From Sapria himalayana (Eukaryota > Streptophyta > Magnoliopsida > Malpighiales > Rafflesiaceae): a DNA stretch of 64,000 nucleotides. The stretch is taken from positions 111,001 to 175,000 of the forward strand of contig JAREIK010008193.1 in assembly GCA_029783825.1 (NCBI GenBank). The letters run 5' to 3'. Shown piece after piece: positions 1-13,800 of the stretch. Below the pieces are notes generated by a model. That model saw only the letters and a program-made list of their open reading frames with translations. It did no database searches and was not told the DNA's origin. Positions within the stretch are counted from its first letter, which is position 1. The number at the start of each line of letters is the position of its first letter. A program made the position numbers and the translations under genes.

Positions 1-601
1 TAGCATGATATGTCATCTAGAATCAGCTAACCCTTTAATAATGATGATTATGCTTTTTTGAATTTCAATAGAGCATAAGCATGTGTGATCTAGTCCAAGC
101 ATATTGAGTCAATCTATTTAGTATTTACTCTTTCTTCAAAAGGATTTATTCTCTAATTCTATAGGTTAACTGATTTAGAAATTTTGCTCTATACACAATT
201 TAAACAAACTATCTTGTACAAAAATAAATATAAGGGTTGATATGCGTATAATATATTTTGACTGCAATTGGTAGTTGGGCCATGATGTGATTAAATGTGC
301 CTATATTCGAGGGAAGTATATCTTGAGTTAAATACTTATTAAACAGTCTCTCAAATTTATGAGATTAAAGTTGTCGAGATATTAATTACCTGCTAAGCGA
401 GAGTCTTGTTTATTGGATAGAATTTTTTCTATATATTTTGACCATTATCAACTTCATAAAAATATTTATTTTCTTTGTTTTATCTCTTTTTTTTTATTCT
501 TACATACTATTTTTTTATCTTTTGCCTCTTTAATATTTTGTTTTCGTTTTTAATATTTTTTTCTTTTTTTATCAATTTCTTTCTTTTCATCATTTTTGAC
601 C

Positions 602-642
<41 letters not shown>

Positions 643-673
643 CAACTTTTTTCTTTTTAATTTACATATTTTT

Positions 674-715
<42 letters not shown>

Positions 716-2189
716 TTTTCTTTTTCATTTTTTTTATTTTTGATCAACTTTTATCTTTTTAATATATATATTTTTTGTTCATTTCTTTTTTCTAATTTAT
801 CCAAGCGCTCATTGGTTTTTCTCTAAATTGCTACATCTTCACGGATAATGAAAAGCTCAACTTATTTTGCATAGATATATGTGATGACTTCGCCAAATTG
901 CATAGAGATATCAAATTTCATGCTGATCTCTTCTGATTGCAAAATGATGTGAATCATGCATCAAAAATACAAATTCAATGGACAACTTTCTTGGGGAAGT
1001 TGGGAAGATTCCTCCATTCACCAATAAGCAACATTTTGAATAAAACTGACTATTGGAGTTCTATCTCAAAGTTTCTGATTTGAATTCAGAAATTGGAGGT
1101 GAATGGGATGAGATAATTGGAAATTTGGAAGGGGGTGGGTTTTCACAATCCCACTGTGGCATGCATCTGGGCGGACATCGAATTAGAGCTGGGGAGTTTC
1201 GAAAGAAAAAAATAGGGGCACTTTCACTCTTCTATCATTATAATTAGAGGGTAATAAAGTTAAATAACAAAAAAAAATATTTAAGTTCTTAAAATGATCA
1301 CAAAGAAGTTTCATTTATTATATTTGAATAGTTTTAATTTGTGTAATATAAAGTCAAAAAAAAATTTTTAGAAGTGGTGAAATAATATTAGAATAATCAT
1401 TACTCTAAGATTGCTTGGAATATTTTTGTAAATAGTTTGCCATATTATCCAAAATCATTTAATGCTTTAGTGATATTGATTTGGTCTTTTTAAACTCGAG
1501 TAAGGCCTAACATGGGTGATACAACCCATGCTTATTGGATTATTTCATTTAATATTTACTTTTTATTTGACCCAACAATTATAAGTAATTATTTTGTTAG
1601 ATGTTGTCTCTTGATGCTCATCAATAGTAATGATAACATCTTGAATTTTCTTGATGGTAAATGAATCAATTTTATGTGTTTTGCCTGTTCGTGAAATATT
1701 TGATTGAAAAATAAATATTTTTTTTGTATGTAGAGGTGAAAAATGACTCATGTCGAGCTGTCATGACCTTTTTTTAGGCTGAGCTAGGTCTCTAATTGGG
1801 TATATGTATATCTATGGTTTTTGTATGAAACTGCACAACATGGAGCTCTCCTATATGTCTGGGAATCCAAAGAATTGCATTCATATATATTTATCTTAAA
1901 ATCTAAAAAATAATTAATTATACTAACAGAATCAATAATATCTAGTTTGATTACTATTAGATAGTTTAAATTTTTTATAATTCTCGTATATATAGTTAAA
2001 TCAAATGAAATGTTAGTACTCGTTGAGAAGTTTACGCTTGGATCAAGTGATGAGTTTGATATTTATTCAATATTATCACCTGAATATATATTCTTATTGC
2101 TCAGAAAGTGCTTAAGATATCCTAAATTTTTTGTTTGAATCTTAATTTGTAAATATAATTTTAGTTGAGATATACTTAGTTTTACTTTT
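1..2189. other. AT-rich intergenic DNA, no gene recognised
   Basis: No exon, RNA gene or transposon protein is recognisable here. Short open frames are low-complexity (Phe/Ile/Tyr-rich) or lack any family signature. The stretch contains the AT microsatellites listed separately. It may be the far-upstream or intronic DNA of the CPK gene, whose 5' exons are not visible. Confidence 0.6.
604..711. repeat. Two (AT)n microsatellites
   Basis: Two runs of alternating AT (about 604-639 and 678-711) are separated by a T-rich spacer. They generate spurious Tyr-Ile reading frames on both strands. Confidence 0.95.
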
Positions 2190-2285
2190 GGAAGTCGAAG
2201 ATGTTGTGTCTGATAAATCTCGAACCTGAGACCTATGATCTATCACTCTTAGATGAAAAAGTTTGTCATCACATCAAGGTCTGAC
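2190..2285 (-). mobile_element. Au-like tRNA-derived SINE, partial copy
   Basis: Read on the minus strand this shows a SINE head: a segment like a tRNA box A near 2270, then GGTCTCAGGTTCGAGA, which resembles box B (GGTTCGANNCC). The same layout recurs at 11185-11355, 11437-11567 and 22550-22725, always on the minus strand. The family assignment to Au-like SINEs rests on remembered structure. Confidence 0.5.
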
Positions 2286-3120
2286 CTTGAACATGTATGC
2301 AATACAAAGCTTTCTCAGCTATTTAAATATCTTAATATTATTCTCGAACAAACATATTTACTGTGGAAATCTTATGAGATATAATCTATTAATATTTGTG
2401 TAATCGCACACAAACATCATATGTATTATTAATATTACATATTATCTCTTAGATTCATACTAGTAAACATAAGAATAATCTAACATATATTTCTTAAGGT
2501 CAAAAATAGTAAATATTGAATAAATTTACTGACTCTTGCTCTATGATAATATTTCAGGCCATAAAGAGTCTCTTCATCATTTAAACAACATGCATGTACT
2601 CATTGGAATAAAATTTGATGACTGCTATATAAATATCTTTTTGTCAAGATTAACATGGAAAAATATGTTCTGCATGTCCAATAGATATATAGTCCGTATA
2701 AATCTCCTAGGTATCAACCTAGTTTTAAGGTGATCAATTTTCTCTTTAGTTCTAGTTTTGACAGTGTACGATTACTTATATCACTTCACTAGTTTATCTA
2801 TGAGTTTTAGAATAAGATCTCATGTATGATTGAAATTGATTGTACTTAATTCGTCTAACTTAGTCTATCATCATTTTGGATGACTAAATACCTTAAAAAA
2901 TATATTGAGAGATTTTGTAGCTATTAAGAGAGGAAATAAAACTAAATTATATAGTACTAAAATAAGTGTAAGAGAATACATGTGCTAATAAAAATCACAT
3001 ATCAGATTGCTCTTGTAGAGATATTGTCTCCATCATTTGTCAATCATTCAATTGAAGACCTTTTCTTTTACATTTTTGTGCATGATGGCTGCTTAATTTT
3101 TGGAATACGAGTGCCCAAAT
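2286..3120. other. AT-rich intergenic DNA, nothing recognised
   Basis: Open frames are short and without family signature. No RNA gene or transposon domain was recognised. Confidence 0.5.
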
Positions 3121-3400
3121 GTCAATGGCAAGCTGGAATTTTTTCTCCAGTTAAGTCTGCAATTGTTTCTCTTGATGAAATGTGGGCTTAACGGCGAGCT
3201 GACTGTAAATGTTATGTATTGTCATGCAAGATATAATTTTTTTCTCCAGTTAAGTCTGCAATTGAGGATGCAGTTTAAGGAAATTTTTTTTTTTATGAAA
3301 AAATTCCAATTAACCGCAAGCTGGAATTTTTTTCTCCAGTTAAGTCTGCAGTTGTTTCTCTAGATGAAAATGTGGACTTAATGTCGAGCTGACTGTACAA
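3121..3400. repeat. Three diverged copies of a short direct repeat
   Basis: The core TTCTCCAGTTAAGTCTGCA occurs three times (around 3142, 3242 and 3333). The first and third copies share longer flanks (AAGCTGGAATTTTTT before; TTGTTTCTCT and GAGCTGACTGTA after). The second copy is truncated. This is a local tandem duplication of unknown origin; the overlapping short frames are not considered genes. Confidence 0.85.
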
Positions 3401-3790
3401 CAATGATGTCAACGGCAACAGTTTGTCCAGGTTATGCAGTATGTAATAGTTATGAATTCTCATGCAAAATAGTGTGTGCAGGTGTAGGCATGTGCAACTG
3501 GACTTGCATTGAGATGTGTGCACCAATAGGTGTGAAGTATGTGCAACCGTGGAGCAATGTGTGTGCAATGTGGTGTTACTGTGTGTGCGACAGAAGGTGA
3601 ATAACATGTGCAATGTGGTAAATTGGTAATGGTGCAGTGTAGTGAACAATATAGTACTGTGTGCAGTGTTGTGAGAAGTGTGGTGCATGCAGCAATGGTG
3701 TGCAGTATGCATAATAGTGATGCTGTGTGCAACATTGGTGTATAATGTGTGCAACAAGGGTGTTGTGTGATGTGCAGAGTGTTTCACGAG
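3401..3790. repeat. TG-rich low-complexity tract
   Basis: The plus strand is dominated by GTG and TGCA words, with imperfect units such as GTGTGCAATGTGGTG. It produces His/Thr-rich and Cys-rich spurious frames. Similar tracts follow primer-binding-site-like motifs at 13.46 kb and 28.03 kb, so this may be leader DNA of a decayed LTR element. Confidence 0.7.
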
Positions 3791-4370
3791 TGATAGTGTG
3801 ACTTGGCTAAAGGGAAACTTACTCTTGGCACGAGATAATTAGGGGCCTAATGGAAAGATGCCTTGGGTTGTTTAATTTAAAGAAATGGAAGTATAATTAG
3901 TGATAAAATAAAGATAAAAAATTTTCAGTATAGTACATATGTATAGAAAAAAATGACATGCCAAAGAGAGATATTACAATTATTTATAGATAAGCGAGGA
4001 TATTATAGATAATTTAGTGAGATATACAGATTATTAAATTCATTCAAGAGATATCATACAATTATTTCATAAGCCTTGATAAAAAGTAATAAATTAGCAA
4101 AAAATAAAATAATTTTTGTTTACTTAATACAAAACAACATACATCAATGCCCTTCTCTAGAGGGGAACACTAATTGGGGAAGCTCACAAATTGGTTGTTC
4201 TATCAAGTACATAAAATATAAAAAGAAGAATAGAAAAATAAAAGTAAATTTTTTCCCAAACTTCAACACCCAGACCCACATGATGTATGAAAAATTAGAG
4301 TACTGAGAAAGGAAAAAATAAATTATGAGTCATTTTAAATTAAAATCAAATAAAGATCTTGCTCATATAA
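3791..4370. other. AT-rich intergenic DNA, nothing recognised
   Basis: No coding signature, RNA gene or clear transposon end was found. Confidence 0.5.
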
Positions 4371-4570
4371 TACACACACTCATATATCTACATACACATA
4401 CATACATATAAATACACATATGTATATATGTATACATAGATGTATGTATGTATACATATATGTATGTATAAATACATACATACATGTATATTTGTATATA
4501 TACATGTATATATATATATGTATTCATATGTATAAATGTATATATATCTATATATATATATATATATGAG
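4371..4570. repeat. Imperfect ATGT/ATAC microsatellite cluster
   Basis: Mixed CATA, TATG and TA repeats (TACATACATA, TGTATGTATG) form a largely self-complementary tract. A separate (AC)n run lies at about 4674-4700. Confidence 0.9.
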
Positions 4571-4889
4571 AATATTAATAATATTTAATTTTTATGTGTG
4601 ATATATTTTACTTGATCTATTTCATTAATAGATAAAAATTATAAATTATTACAGTTGATTGGAGAATATTAATAATACACACACACACACACACACACAC
4701 ATGTTTGAGCACAAGACATATTATGGTATATATATCAGAAGAATCACAATAACTAGGTTTCATGTCATGACATTGAGTTGAATCATGATAATTTTTTTTC
4801 ATGTTGTCTCTTTGAAAAGATTCATAACAATCAAATTTTATATTATGACGCTGAGTTGACTCGTGACGACTTGACTTTATGTTATGACT

Positions 4890-7129
4890 TTAAAGAGAGT
4901 CACAACAACTAGTGTGCTCTTTGGATTCATTTAACATAATATTTCTAGAATAGATAAATGTTTTGGTCTTTGGGTTCCACAATTTGTAGCATTTGATGCC
5001 TTCATCATAGCTAACAAATATGTACTTTATAGATTTGAAGTTCAATTTATTTTTTTTCTTTGGCATATGTACATAAGTATTGTATCTAAAGACTAATAGG
5101 TAAGCAAGATTTGAATTTCTTTCATACAACACTCTGGATGAAGTTTGTTACTTCTTGACAGATGTGAGAGTGTTGTTCTTTAGGTAGCACGTTGTGGCAA
5201 TTACTTCTTGACAGATTTTTATGCACATCATTTTATGTACTAGTGTTTTGTTTAGTCTTTCAAGTTTCAGCTACATTGTTCTGTTGGGATATCATTCTAA
5301 TTGTGTTATGCCTCATAATTTCTTGCTTTGCACAAAATTGATGTACTGAAAAATATTCAGTCCCTTTGTTCGTGCATAAAACTTGTCATTTTGGTGAATA
5401 GGTTTTTACCAATGTTTTAAACTCATTGAACTTTTCTAGCACATTAAATTTTTTTTGAATGAAATATATTTTAACATATTTGAAGAAATTATCAAAAAAC
5501 GAGATATAATACCTCAATTTTTAATGTAATATCTCAAGTGTTTCTCCAAATAAATCATTGTGTATATGTCTAGCATTGTCATTGCTTTGGTGAATATCGA
5601 CTTGAATTTCATCATCTTTTGTTTTAATGCAAATAGTCTTTATAAACATCAAACCATTGCAAGCAATTTGGAATTCTTAGCATGTTATTTAAAGGTGTAG
5701 TCGCAAGATTTTTTTTATTGATGTGCCCATAGCTTGCTTTTCACAAGTTGCAGATCCTTCAGAAAATAGAGTCGCGACTCTAGTTTTCCGAGTCACAACT
5801 TCATCTAAGTTGCTATGCTATATCCGGTTATTATTTTCAGTCATATTTATCTTCTATTCTTTAGAATTTATATACTTGCTATGGAATTTCTTCCTCTCGA
5901 TGGTGTCCTCTTTTGAAATGAAGGAGCAACTATTATTATTAATTACCAAGGATGATGGTAGATATCAACTTGCACAATGATTCAGCCTTCATTCCTCGAG
6001 TAATGACCCTTGTTCCATTAGTTGTTTTATATGACTTGTTATCATAAGTAAAGATCAAGCACATAGCTGCTCGGGTCAGCATGCCAACTGAGATGAGATT
6101 TTTGTTGGTGCTTGGATTATTCATTATACTTGAGAGTTTCTTCACACTTCCATTATGCATTTCTATTTTTATTTTCCCAAGACCTATAATATTAATAATT
6201 GAGTCATTGTCCATGTATATTATTCCACCATCATAGTTTTTAAATTCACAAAATCATTCTCGATGTGAAGTTACATGATATGAGACTCCAAATTTATTGA
6301 ACCATGTGTCCACATAAGTGTGAGTGACACATGTAATTGCAAATTGTACGTCTCCATCATACTCCACCTTCGTCATCTAGCTAATTCTACAATTTTGAAC
6401 GTTCAAAATATTTGTTTGGTAGTCTATTCTAAAGTGTCATTACTTGTTACATTTCTAGTATAGTACTTGATTTTGGTTTTTTTCATCTTCTTCGATCTTC
6501 TCTTAAATCATGCTTTGTTTGTTATCCAAGTCAAATTGTTATCATTAATTTTGCCTCTCACAAATAACACTTTACTCTAAAATATTCTCTTTTTTTGTCT
6601 TCTCATATCATCGGAAAAAAGAGTTGCAATCCCACCCTCATATATCAACTTATTATTCAAATTGTTATCAATGATGATAATTAATTTGTCCCATGAATTT
6701 GACAGTGATAAAATCATCATTATTGCTCTATCATTATAACTGATTTCACAGTTTATAGATACAAGTTGGCTGATCATGTGTTGAACTCATGTAATTGACT
6801 AGAGAAAGATATTTCATACTTAATATGTAGATTGTAAAACTTCTTTTCCAAGAATATCCAAAAAATAAGTGACTTGCTTTGTTAATATTATCTCATTCAC
6901 CAATGATATTTGACCTTGTTTCTACTTCTTTATCATTGACAAATAATTTTGGCTTCTCAATTACCATCATAGATCTCTATCTATTAATAAGTTTTTCATT
7001 TTTAGCTTTTAGATTTTGAAATCTTTGTTTGAAAATTTCTCTATATCCAATCTTATTGATCTATCTATTTACAGCCTTTCCTAATAGATTTTACTGATAA
7101 ATTTTTGAGAAAAGCTTGCTCTGATATCA
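4890..7129 (-). pseudogene. Decayed Copia LTR retrotransposon (gag, protease, integrase)
   Basis: Read on the minus strand, the order is PBS (7118-7129), a gag-like segment (6577-6777, ending near EEMRRQKKR-type residues), a post-zinc-finger/protease-region segment (5939-6214, with NKNLISVGML, the usual Copia 'KNLISLG' motif), and integrase (about 5720 down to 4890). The integrase shows the CTNKGTEYFS region and a C-terminal MPKKKNKLNFKSIKYIFVSYD stretch typical of Copia. Stops and frameshifts occur throughout. No reverse transcriptase follows below 4890, so the 3' half is lost or replaced. It cannot encode a working polyprotein. Confidence 0.85.
7118..7129 (-). other. Copia primer-binding site (tRNA-iMet type)
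   Basis: The minus strand reads TGATATCAGAGC, one base from the plant Copia PBS TGGTATCAGAGC complementary to initiator tRNA-Met. It lies directly 5' of the gag remnant in the same orientation, so the 5' LTR should be the DNA just above 7130. Confidence 0.7.
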
Positions 7130-7130
7130 G

Positions 7131-8985
7131 ATATCAAGAATCAACTATTTAAAAAGCATTTTGATATCAAATATTAGGAATGAGATGTTATGATACTAAA
7201 CGTTAGGATACCAAATATATTAATGTCAGGCCAAATATATTGCCCATTTGATCTTGTCGTAGGTTTGTTGGATTTATCTTGATTTATTACTAGGTGATAG
7301 GGAGTGTTAATGGTCACGGTAAATCTACGACGTGATTGGCATTGAGATTAACTGTGAGCTACAAAAGAGAGAACAAGCACACCCATATACACACACAAAA
7401 CTGAATGAAGCGGGGGAGAGAGCACAAACACAAGAAATTACTGCTTTATTTTTTTTCTACATTATTTATTGTGTTCTATCTTCTGTGATATGTTCTATAT
7501 GTCAATTTATTTACTAATCACTTAAATACAAATACGAATACAAGTGAATGAATATGCTACAATATATCTTTATTCGCTGCATCAAACCAGGTGCAACAAT
7601 ATGTTTCATTTTGTAAGACCACTTTGGTCACAACAATATATTTCACGTCATAACAATATGTTTCATTTTATTAACTATAAGATTAGGTCATAACTTTTAT
7701 GAGTTAAGTGAAATATTGATTTAGTCATGACATTGAAGAACTATAATATGACATCAACATCTCGCAATGCCTATTATCCAGGTTATGACTTCCTTTTTTA
7801 TAATAGTTTTTTTCTAGAATTCCAAATAATGTATGAGTCAATCCTAACAAATTAAAGATTTTGTGCTAACATGTACACAAAAGAAGATTGTAACAAAAAA
7901 AATAAATTTTTAGTTAAGGTGACTAGCATACTTCTTGTATGATAGAATGTTCAAAGATATTTTTAGTAAGATATAGGCAACTACTTGATCAATCAGTTGT
8001 ATGTCATACTTTTCTTTTTTTTGGTTATCTTTTCATGTATTGAATCTTGATGAAAGATTTTTCAGCTAGTACAAGCACCAAGTGTTTGAGTACTTTTGTT
8101 TATTCATGCTCTCTCTTTATGATGTTATGGGATGATACTAAGTGTAATAAAATATATTTTTCTTAGTTGCTCTATTATTTAAAAAAATAATTGTGTTATT
8201 TTCTTTTGAAAAATATAATACAAGTACTATTATTATATTTTTTTAGTATGACTTATTCTTTAAAGATTTTAAACTAGGTAATGATTAGTGTATTTTTTTT
8301 GAATCTATTATATATACTTTTCTAGAGTCTTTTTTCCTAGTTTTAACATTGAGAAATTATTGCCTCAGTTACTTTTAAATTTGTTAAACTATATTATAAT
8401 AATTTTTTTTTTGAATAATCATATGTGCCAAGTACTTAAAGAGTATATTACTAGCTAAGAATTCATGTACTTTTTTTTTATCTATTATCTTACTCTTTTA
8501 GAGTCTTTTTTGGCCCTCTATTTAGGAGAAATTATTACCTTTTAGTTACTTTTGAATTTGTTAAATTATATTATCACGTTTCTCTTTCGAATAATTATAT
8601 GTGCCAAGTACATAAAAAGTTTTTTTTTTTTTTGATAGAGTATGAGTTTTGCTTGTAAAAGATTTTTTTTCTCCAAGTCACTAACAATGAATAGCTTCAT
8701 ACTATAAGTAAGAATATGTTCAATTTGTTTAGGGCCAAGAAAAATCTTTAAAAATTTCAGAAAATTCTATTTTATTTGTTTTATTATCCTCATTTATTTA
8801 TTTATTTTTGTATATTTATTATTTTTGTTGATAATATTAAGATGCTCAATTTTAATTTTTAGATATTATCTCATTCAGAATTATATGTATTGGTGAAAGA
8901 AATGGATATCTTTCATTCTAATAATATTTTATGAACTTGTATCTTAATATTTGGGAATATTTACTATTGGTTACAAGAGAGTATT
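7131..8985. other. AT-rich DNA; possible decayed LTR, nothing else recognised
   Basis: The first several hundred bases should include the 5' LTR of the minus-strand Copia remnant, judged from the adjacent PBS. The ends are not definable by eye. The segment shares GTCATGACATT-like words with 4740-4900 and 50.7-51.6 kb. The remainder shows no coding signature. Confidence 0.4.
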
Positions 8986-8989
8986 TATT

Positions 8990-10050
8990 ATAAAGACTAG
9001 TCATGATGGTAAAGTAGATTGCATGAAAACAAAATTTATTGTGAGATAGTTCGCTCAAAATTTTGGAGTTGACTATCATGTTATCTTTTTTCAATGACTA
9101 AAATGATCTTAATTTGAGTACTCCTATCCTTTGTAGTTTTTCATTAATAAAGATTAATCAATTAGACATAAAAAATATTTTTTTTTTCATGATAATATTG
9201 AGGATGAAGCGTATATGGAGTAATTAGCCAATTACTTAGATTTCGAATACATAGAGTTATCAGATCAAATTTACAAATTATAAAAAACCTTATAAGTATA
9301 AAATAGTCAATGAGATATTGTTTTGTGAGATTTTCAATCACAATTATTTTTTTATTATTTTTTGTAAGTATTATGAATTATTCCTTATTCTATCAGATGT
9401 GTTCAGGTGATATAACTATTTTATTAATTATATATGTGAACGATCTTATTATGAGAGATTATAATTTTTAATTATCTAATTCAAAGAGTATTTTTTACTA
9501 TAATTTAATATAAAAAATTAACATGCATAAATATTTTATTGAGGTTAATGTGACTTATAATAATATTAATATTATGTTGTCTTGAGATGTTCTAAATATT
9601 CTTTCAGATGTTGATTTTTTAGATTATACTATAGGAAATATCTCAATTAAGTCTAGTACATATTTGTTATCTGATATGGATTATGTTGTTTTGAGTACAT
9701 ACAAAATAATTATTGAACAAATTAATTATCTGATTATTATCAGATAATATAATTTATGTAATTTAATATAAGTAATTATTCATAGATTCTTTGTAATATA
9801 CGCACATTATTGCTCTTTACATATTTATATATGTGAAAAAATTTTTGCAACTTGGTATGTTAAGTGATCATGAACATATTCAATTAACTGAGTAGTAATA
9901 TTTTAGTTAGATATCAGCTTGCACAAGCAAGATGTTAATTATATGATACTGTATTTTCTTAAAAATAATTTTCTTTCTTAAAAAAGTAATTGAAATATGG
10001 CAATTTAGAGATTTTGTGTAGATATAGAGTCTATTATAGTAATCATATCT
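8990..10050 (+). pseudogene. Decayed Copia reverse transcriptase/RNase H
   Basis: Successive frames give recognisable Copia RT landmarks. FAQNFGVDYH (about 9050) corresponds to 'FTQxxGxDYxETF'. DNIEDEAYME (about 9190-9220) corresponds to 'GDLEEEVYME'. DITILLIIYVNDLIMRD (about 9408-9460) carries the YVDD catalytic region changed to YVND. A LKN..KK..GHLQI-like stretch near 9950-10010 matches the pre-RNase H region. Many stops and frameshifts are present. It is a plus-strand fragment, independent of the minus-strand Copia element at 4.9-7.1 kb. Confidence 0.75.
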
Positions 10051-10868
10051 ACCCGTGAGATTTTTTGAATTAGTCATCTACTTGAAAAAAATATATTTTT
10101 AATATATTCTAAAATTATTATTTATCATGATAGTCGCATGATGATATATATTAATATCCCATCATTGCACAAGGTTTTAGCTTTGACGTGAGATCTGAGA
10201 AATATTAATATCTCAATGGTTTTATCCCAAAAACTCAGAAAAGTTGTGTCTGTCAAGGAAATTAGGATAGAATTTTGTTTGTTTCTTATGGAATACCTCG
10301 AGTTGGTGATAATTATTTGCTCTTGATGGAAAAAAGCATGCCTAAGCATGGTCGTTGGCAGAGATGACACCTGGTGCCTCGCCTAACTCCATGCGAGGAA
10401 GCTACACAAAAGTGCACCTCCCTTGGGCGTGCCTTACATTTTGATAAAATGTTTTTTTTTTTCCATTTTTAATACTTTGTTCTTTTTTTTTTGAAATTTT
10501 TATTTTTTTTAACTCTTCATTTTAAATGTTTTAATTGAAATTTTTGTAATAATTTTTTTATGAGTATTGTATATTTTTTCTTTTAAAAAGATATACATTT
10601 TTTAAAGTATATTGTTAATAAAGCTTTTTTTTTGTAAAATGTTGTTACAGGCCTTCTTTTTTTTTTTTCTTTATAGTTCTATATAAAAAAAATTTTGTTA
10701 AAGGTTTTATTTTTAATGTAAAAACAAGAAAAAATACACCTTTTGTAAAGACGCCCCCATTAGGTTCCATTCCATCAAGTCTTAAACTCTAGATGCATAT
10801 TTAATAACTATGCTTTGTAAATAACGATGTTTGACATATCTGATTTAATCAGCTCCTGCTCGATGCAG
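10051..10868. other. Intronic DNA before the first visible CPK exon
   Basis: T-rich DNA ending in a splice acceptor (GATGCAG at 10862-10868). A short GC-richer patch at 10367-10440 (GTGCCTCGCC, GGGCGTGCC) resembles the end of a small DNA transposon but has no definable partner. Confidence 0.5.
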
Positions 10869-13800
10869 GTATAAAGTTTAAAGATATTGTTGGCAGTGCT
10901 TACTATGTTGCCCCTGAGGTACTAAAACGCAAATCTGGACCTGAATCAGATGTTTGGAGTATTGGTGTTATTACTTACATCTTGCTCTCTGGAAGGCGGC
11001 CCTTCTGGGACAAGACTGAGGATGGTATATTCAAGGAGGTGTAGCACTAGCATGCGCCTTAAGTTGGTATTTTTTTTTTTGGTTACCACATGTATAATGT
11101 ATTGCCACATGCAACATGGGATGGGATAAGTACTGTTTTCCTTTCAAATAAATATTTTCTATTTTTTTTTTATATTTTTTTGCGCAAAAGTCTATATACA
11201 ATTTACAAAGCTCTCACTTAGTATAGACCCGAAAGAGATTAATATATCGACAGTCTTACCCACAAAAATCAGAGAGATTTTATCTGACAAGTCTCAAGCT
11301 TGAGACCTACCCTCTTTGAATGAAGACACCTACCACCATACCAAGACACAATCTCAATTTTATTGAAATAAATTATATTAATTTTAGTTCTCCAAGTTAT
11401 CATATCTTTCAATAGTTTTAATTAGAGGTCGCTATCAGTCCATAATACTCTCACTTAGTGTACATTATCGAAGAGATTTTTTTTTTTTTTTTTTTTGATA
11501 ATTCTCAAATCTAAGACCTACTATCATTGGACGAAGACACTTTTCATTATACCAAGACTAGATTTCTAATACATGCATGCAATATGAGCACTTATTAGGT
11601 GATCAAACATCTAAATTTTGAAGTTCTTATGAGATTCATTGCATTGTTGTTTAGGATTTAAAATTGAGTTTTATGTTTGTGTGTTGGGTTGTTCACATCG
11701 ACTGCTTTTGGAAACTTAGCATCTGATTCATTTTCACTTCGAGGCAGGTTTTAAAAAACAAGCCTGATTTTCGGCGTAAACCATGGCCAAACATAAGCGG
11801 CAGTGCTAAGGATTTCATAAAGAAGTTGCTAGTCAAGGATCCCAGGGCGAGGCTGACTGCTGCTCAAGCCCTATGTATGTTTCTGGTTGGTCTCTGGAGA
11901 TTCAAAAGCTGATGGATATAATGTATTGATCCAAAGTGCATATATAGTATATACATGTGGAATTTGGTTCTGGAGTCCACCTGTCTCGCCTGTTGTTTAT
12001 ATGATGCTTTTTTATGTGGTTGTGAATGCCTTTCTTTCCTAATTAAATTTTCAGCTCATCCATGGGTGAGGGAAGGTGGGGATGCTTCGGAGATTCCTAT
12101 TGACATATCTGTTCTGAGTAACATGAGAAGATTTGTTAAGTACAGCCGTTTGAAACAGCTTGCTTTAAGGGTAGGTGTAGCTTCTTTTAGATTCCTTGTT
12201 TGCAGCTGCAGCATGTCTCTTATTTTTGGACCGGTGGGGAAGTTTTTAACAATTGTTGCTTTTAAGGCATTGGCAAGCACGCTTGATGATGAGGAGCTGG
12301 CAGATCTACGGGATCAATTCGATGCTATCGATGTGGATAAAAATGGGTCCATTAGTCTAGAGGAAATGAGACAGGTAAATCTTCTTGAGCTCAAATCTAT
12401 TGATTGACAAGTAAAACTACTTATATGAAAGCACTTCAAAACCTATACCCAAAGGAAGTCGTCGCTCAAAAAAGTAAACTACACAAGCTAAACAAAAATA
12501 ACTGCCTATCTGCTTCTCCGGACAAGAATTTTATTTTTTCTTCTTTTGGGGAAGTTATTGAGATACAATAGAAATAACACAGTAAATTTCCTTTGTTGTA
12601 AAAATCAGTTGGTACTAAGTGAGAGAGCTTTGTGTGCCAGGTACAACCTTGAGATATAACGAAATCTCCGTAGATTAAATAAGTTAAAAAAATTTTCACC
12701 CTCCCCCCAATCTCTCCTTATCAACCCCAGGGTAGATACATGCGACAAGTTTTTACACTGTTCAAATGTCTCAGTAGTGATCGCAACAAAGCACATTTAA
12801 CTTTGGAGTTCTTATGAGATTCAGTGCATTGGTGATGGTTTAAATGCATCTAAAGTTGGGTTCCAATAATTGGACGAGTTGTATTGCTGTTGAATCTGAG
12901 CAAGAAAAGTGCAAGAAAAGTTGCTACAATTTCTTAGAAGTTGAACTTCCCCCCCTTGCAACATAACCCTAGACAAAGGCGTCCTTTAAAGAAATATAAT
13001 ATGCTTTTTTATGAGTGTTTAGAATTCATTTCTTCCGTTAAAAGTTATTGTGGATGTGCCATTTCCTTTGTTCTGAAAGTGATTGTTTTTTGTCCAGGCC
13101 CTTGCTAAAGATCTTCCTTGGAAATTGAAAGAATCATACGTTTTAAGAATCATTCAAGCGGTAAACATGCATCTGTTGGTAAACTGATTTGTTTTTTTTT
13201 TTTTTTTTTTTTATTAGACATGTTTTTCTTTTGCTCGAGCATAAGACATAATCTCTGATTCATGAAACAATGAGTTATAATCATAATAAGTCTCATTCCA
13301 ATAAATGATACGATGATCAATTGACACACACACACACACACAAATATTACCCCCTCGAAAAAAAATGTATAGCCAAGCATGAAATTTTCATAAATATTAA
13401 AATATGTGTTGTAAATTTTAATTGTTTTATTTATTTTTCTACATCAATTTATAATATGATATCAGAGTCATACTCTAGGAAATAAGGCACAAGAGTGTGT
13501 ATGTAAGTTAGGGTTGTTAGCCCCAATGAGTGTGTCATGGTGTGCGCTAAAGAAAAATAGAAATAGAAATATATTAAAATTAGAAAAAAAAAAAGAAACA
13601 AGAGGTTTGTGTAGGTGAGCACACATAGTTGTGTGCAAGTGCCTGGTGTTGTGGTGAGCATGAAGAGACGCGTGGTGGTGTCTTGCTCGGCGGTGTCTGA
13701 ATAATGGTGTGCACACATGCACACATCTTAATTTTTGCACATACAATGATTTGTTCAGAGGTGTGCGCAGGCAAGTGGTGGTGCATCTGAGCAGAATAAA

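Noticed and set aside
900..935. CATAGAGATATCAAA reads HRDIK, like a kinase catalytic loop, upstream of the CPK exons
   Set aside because: A stop follows within eight codons and no neighbouring kinase motif or splice context is present; coincidence.
1053..1247. 64-aa frame with mixed composition
   Set aside because: No recognisable domain, no splice context, and surrounding DNA is non-coding in character.
3293..3787. 164-aa minus-strand frame rich in His and Thr
   Set aside because: Product of the TG-rich repeat tract; low complexity, no homologue recognised.
12731..12850. Functional 5S rRNA gene
   Set aside because: Too diverged in the internal control region and lacks a terminal T run directly after the match; part of a dispersed family.
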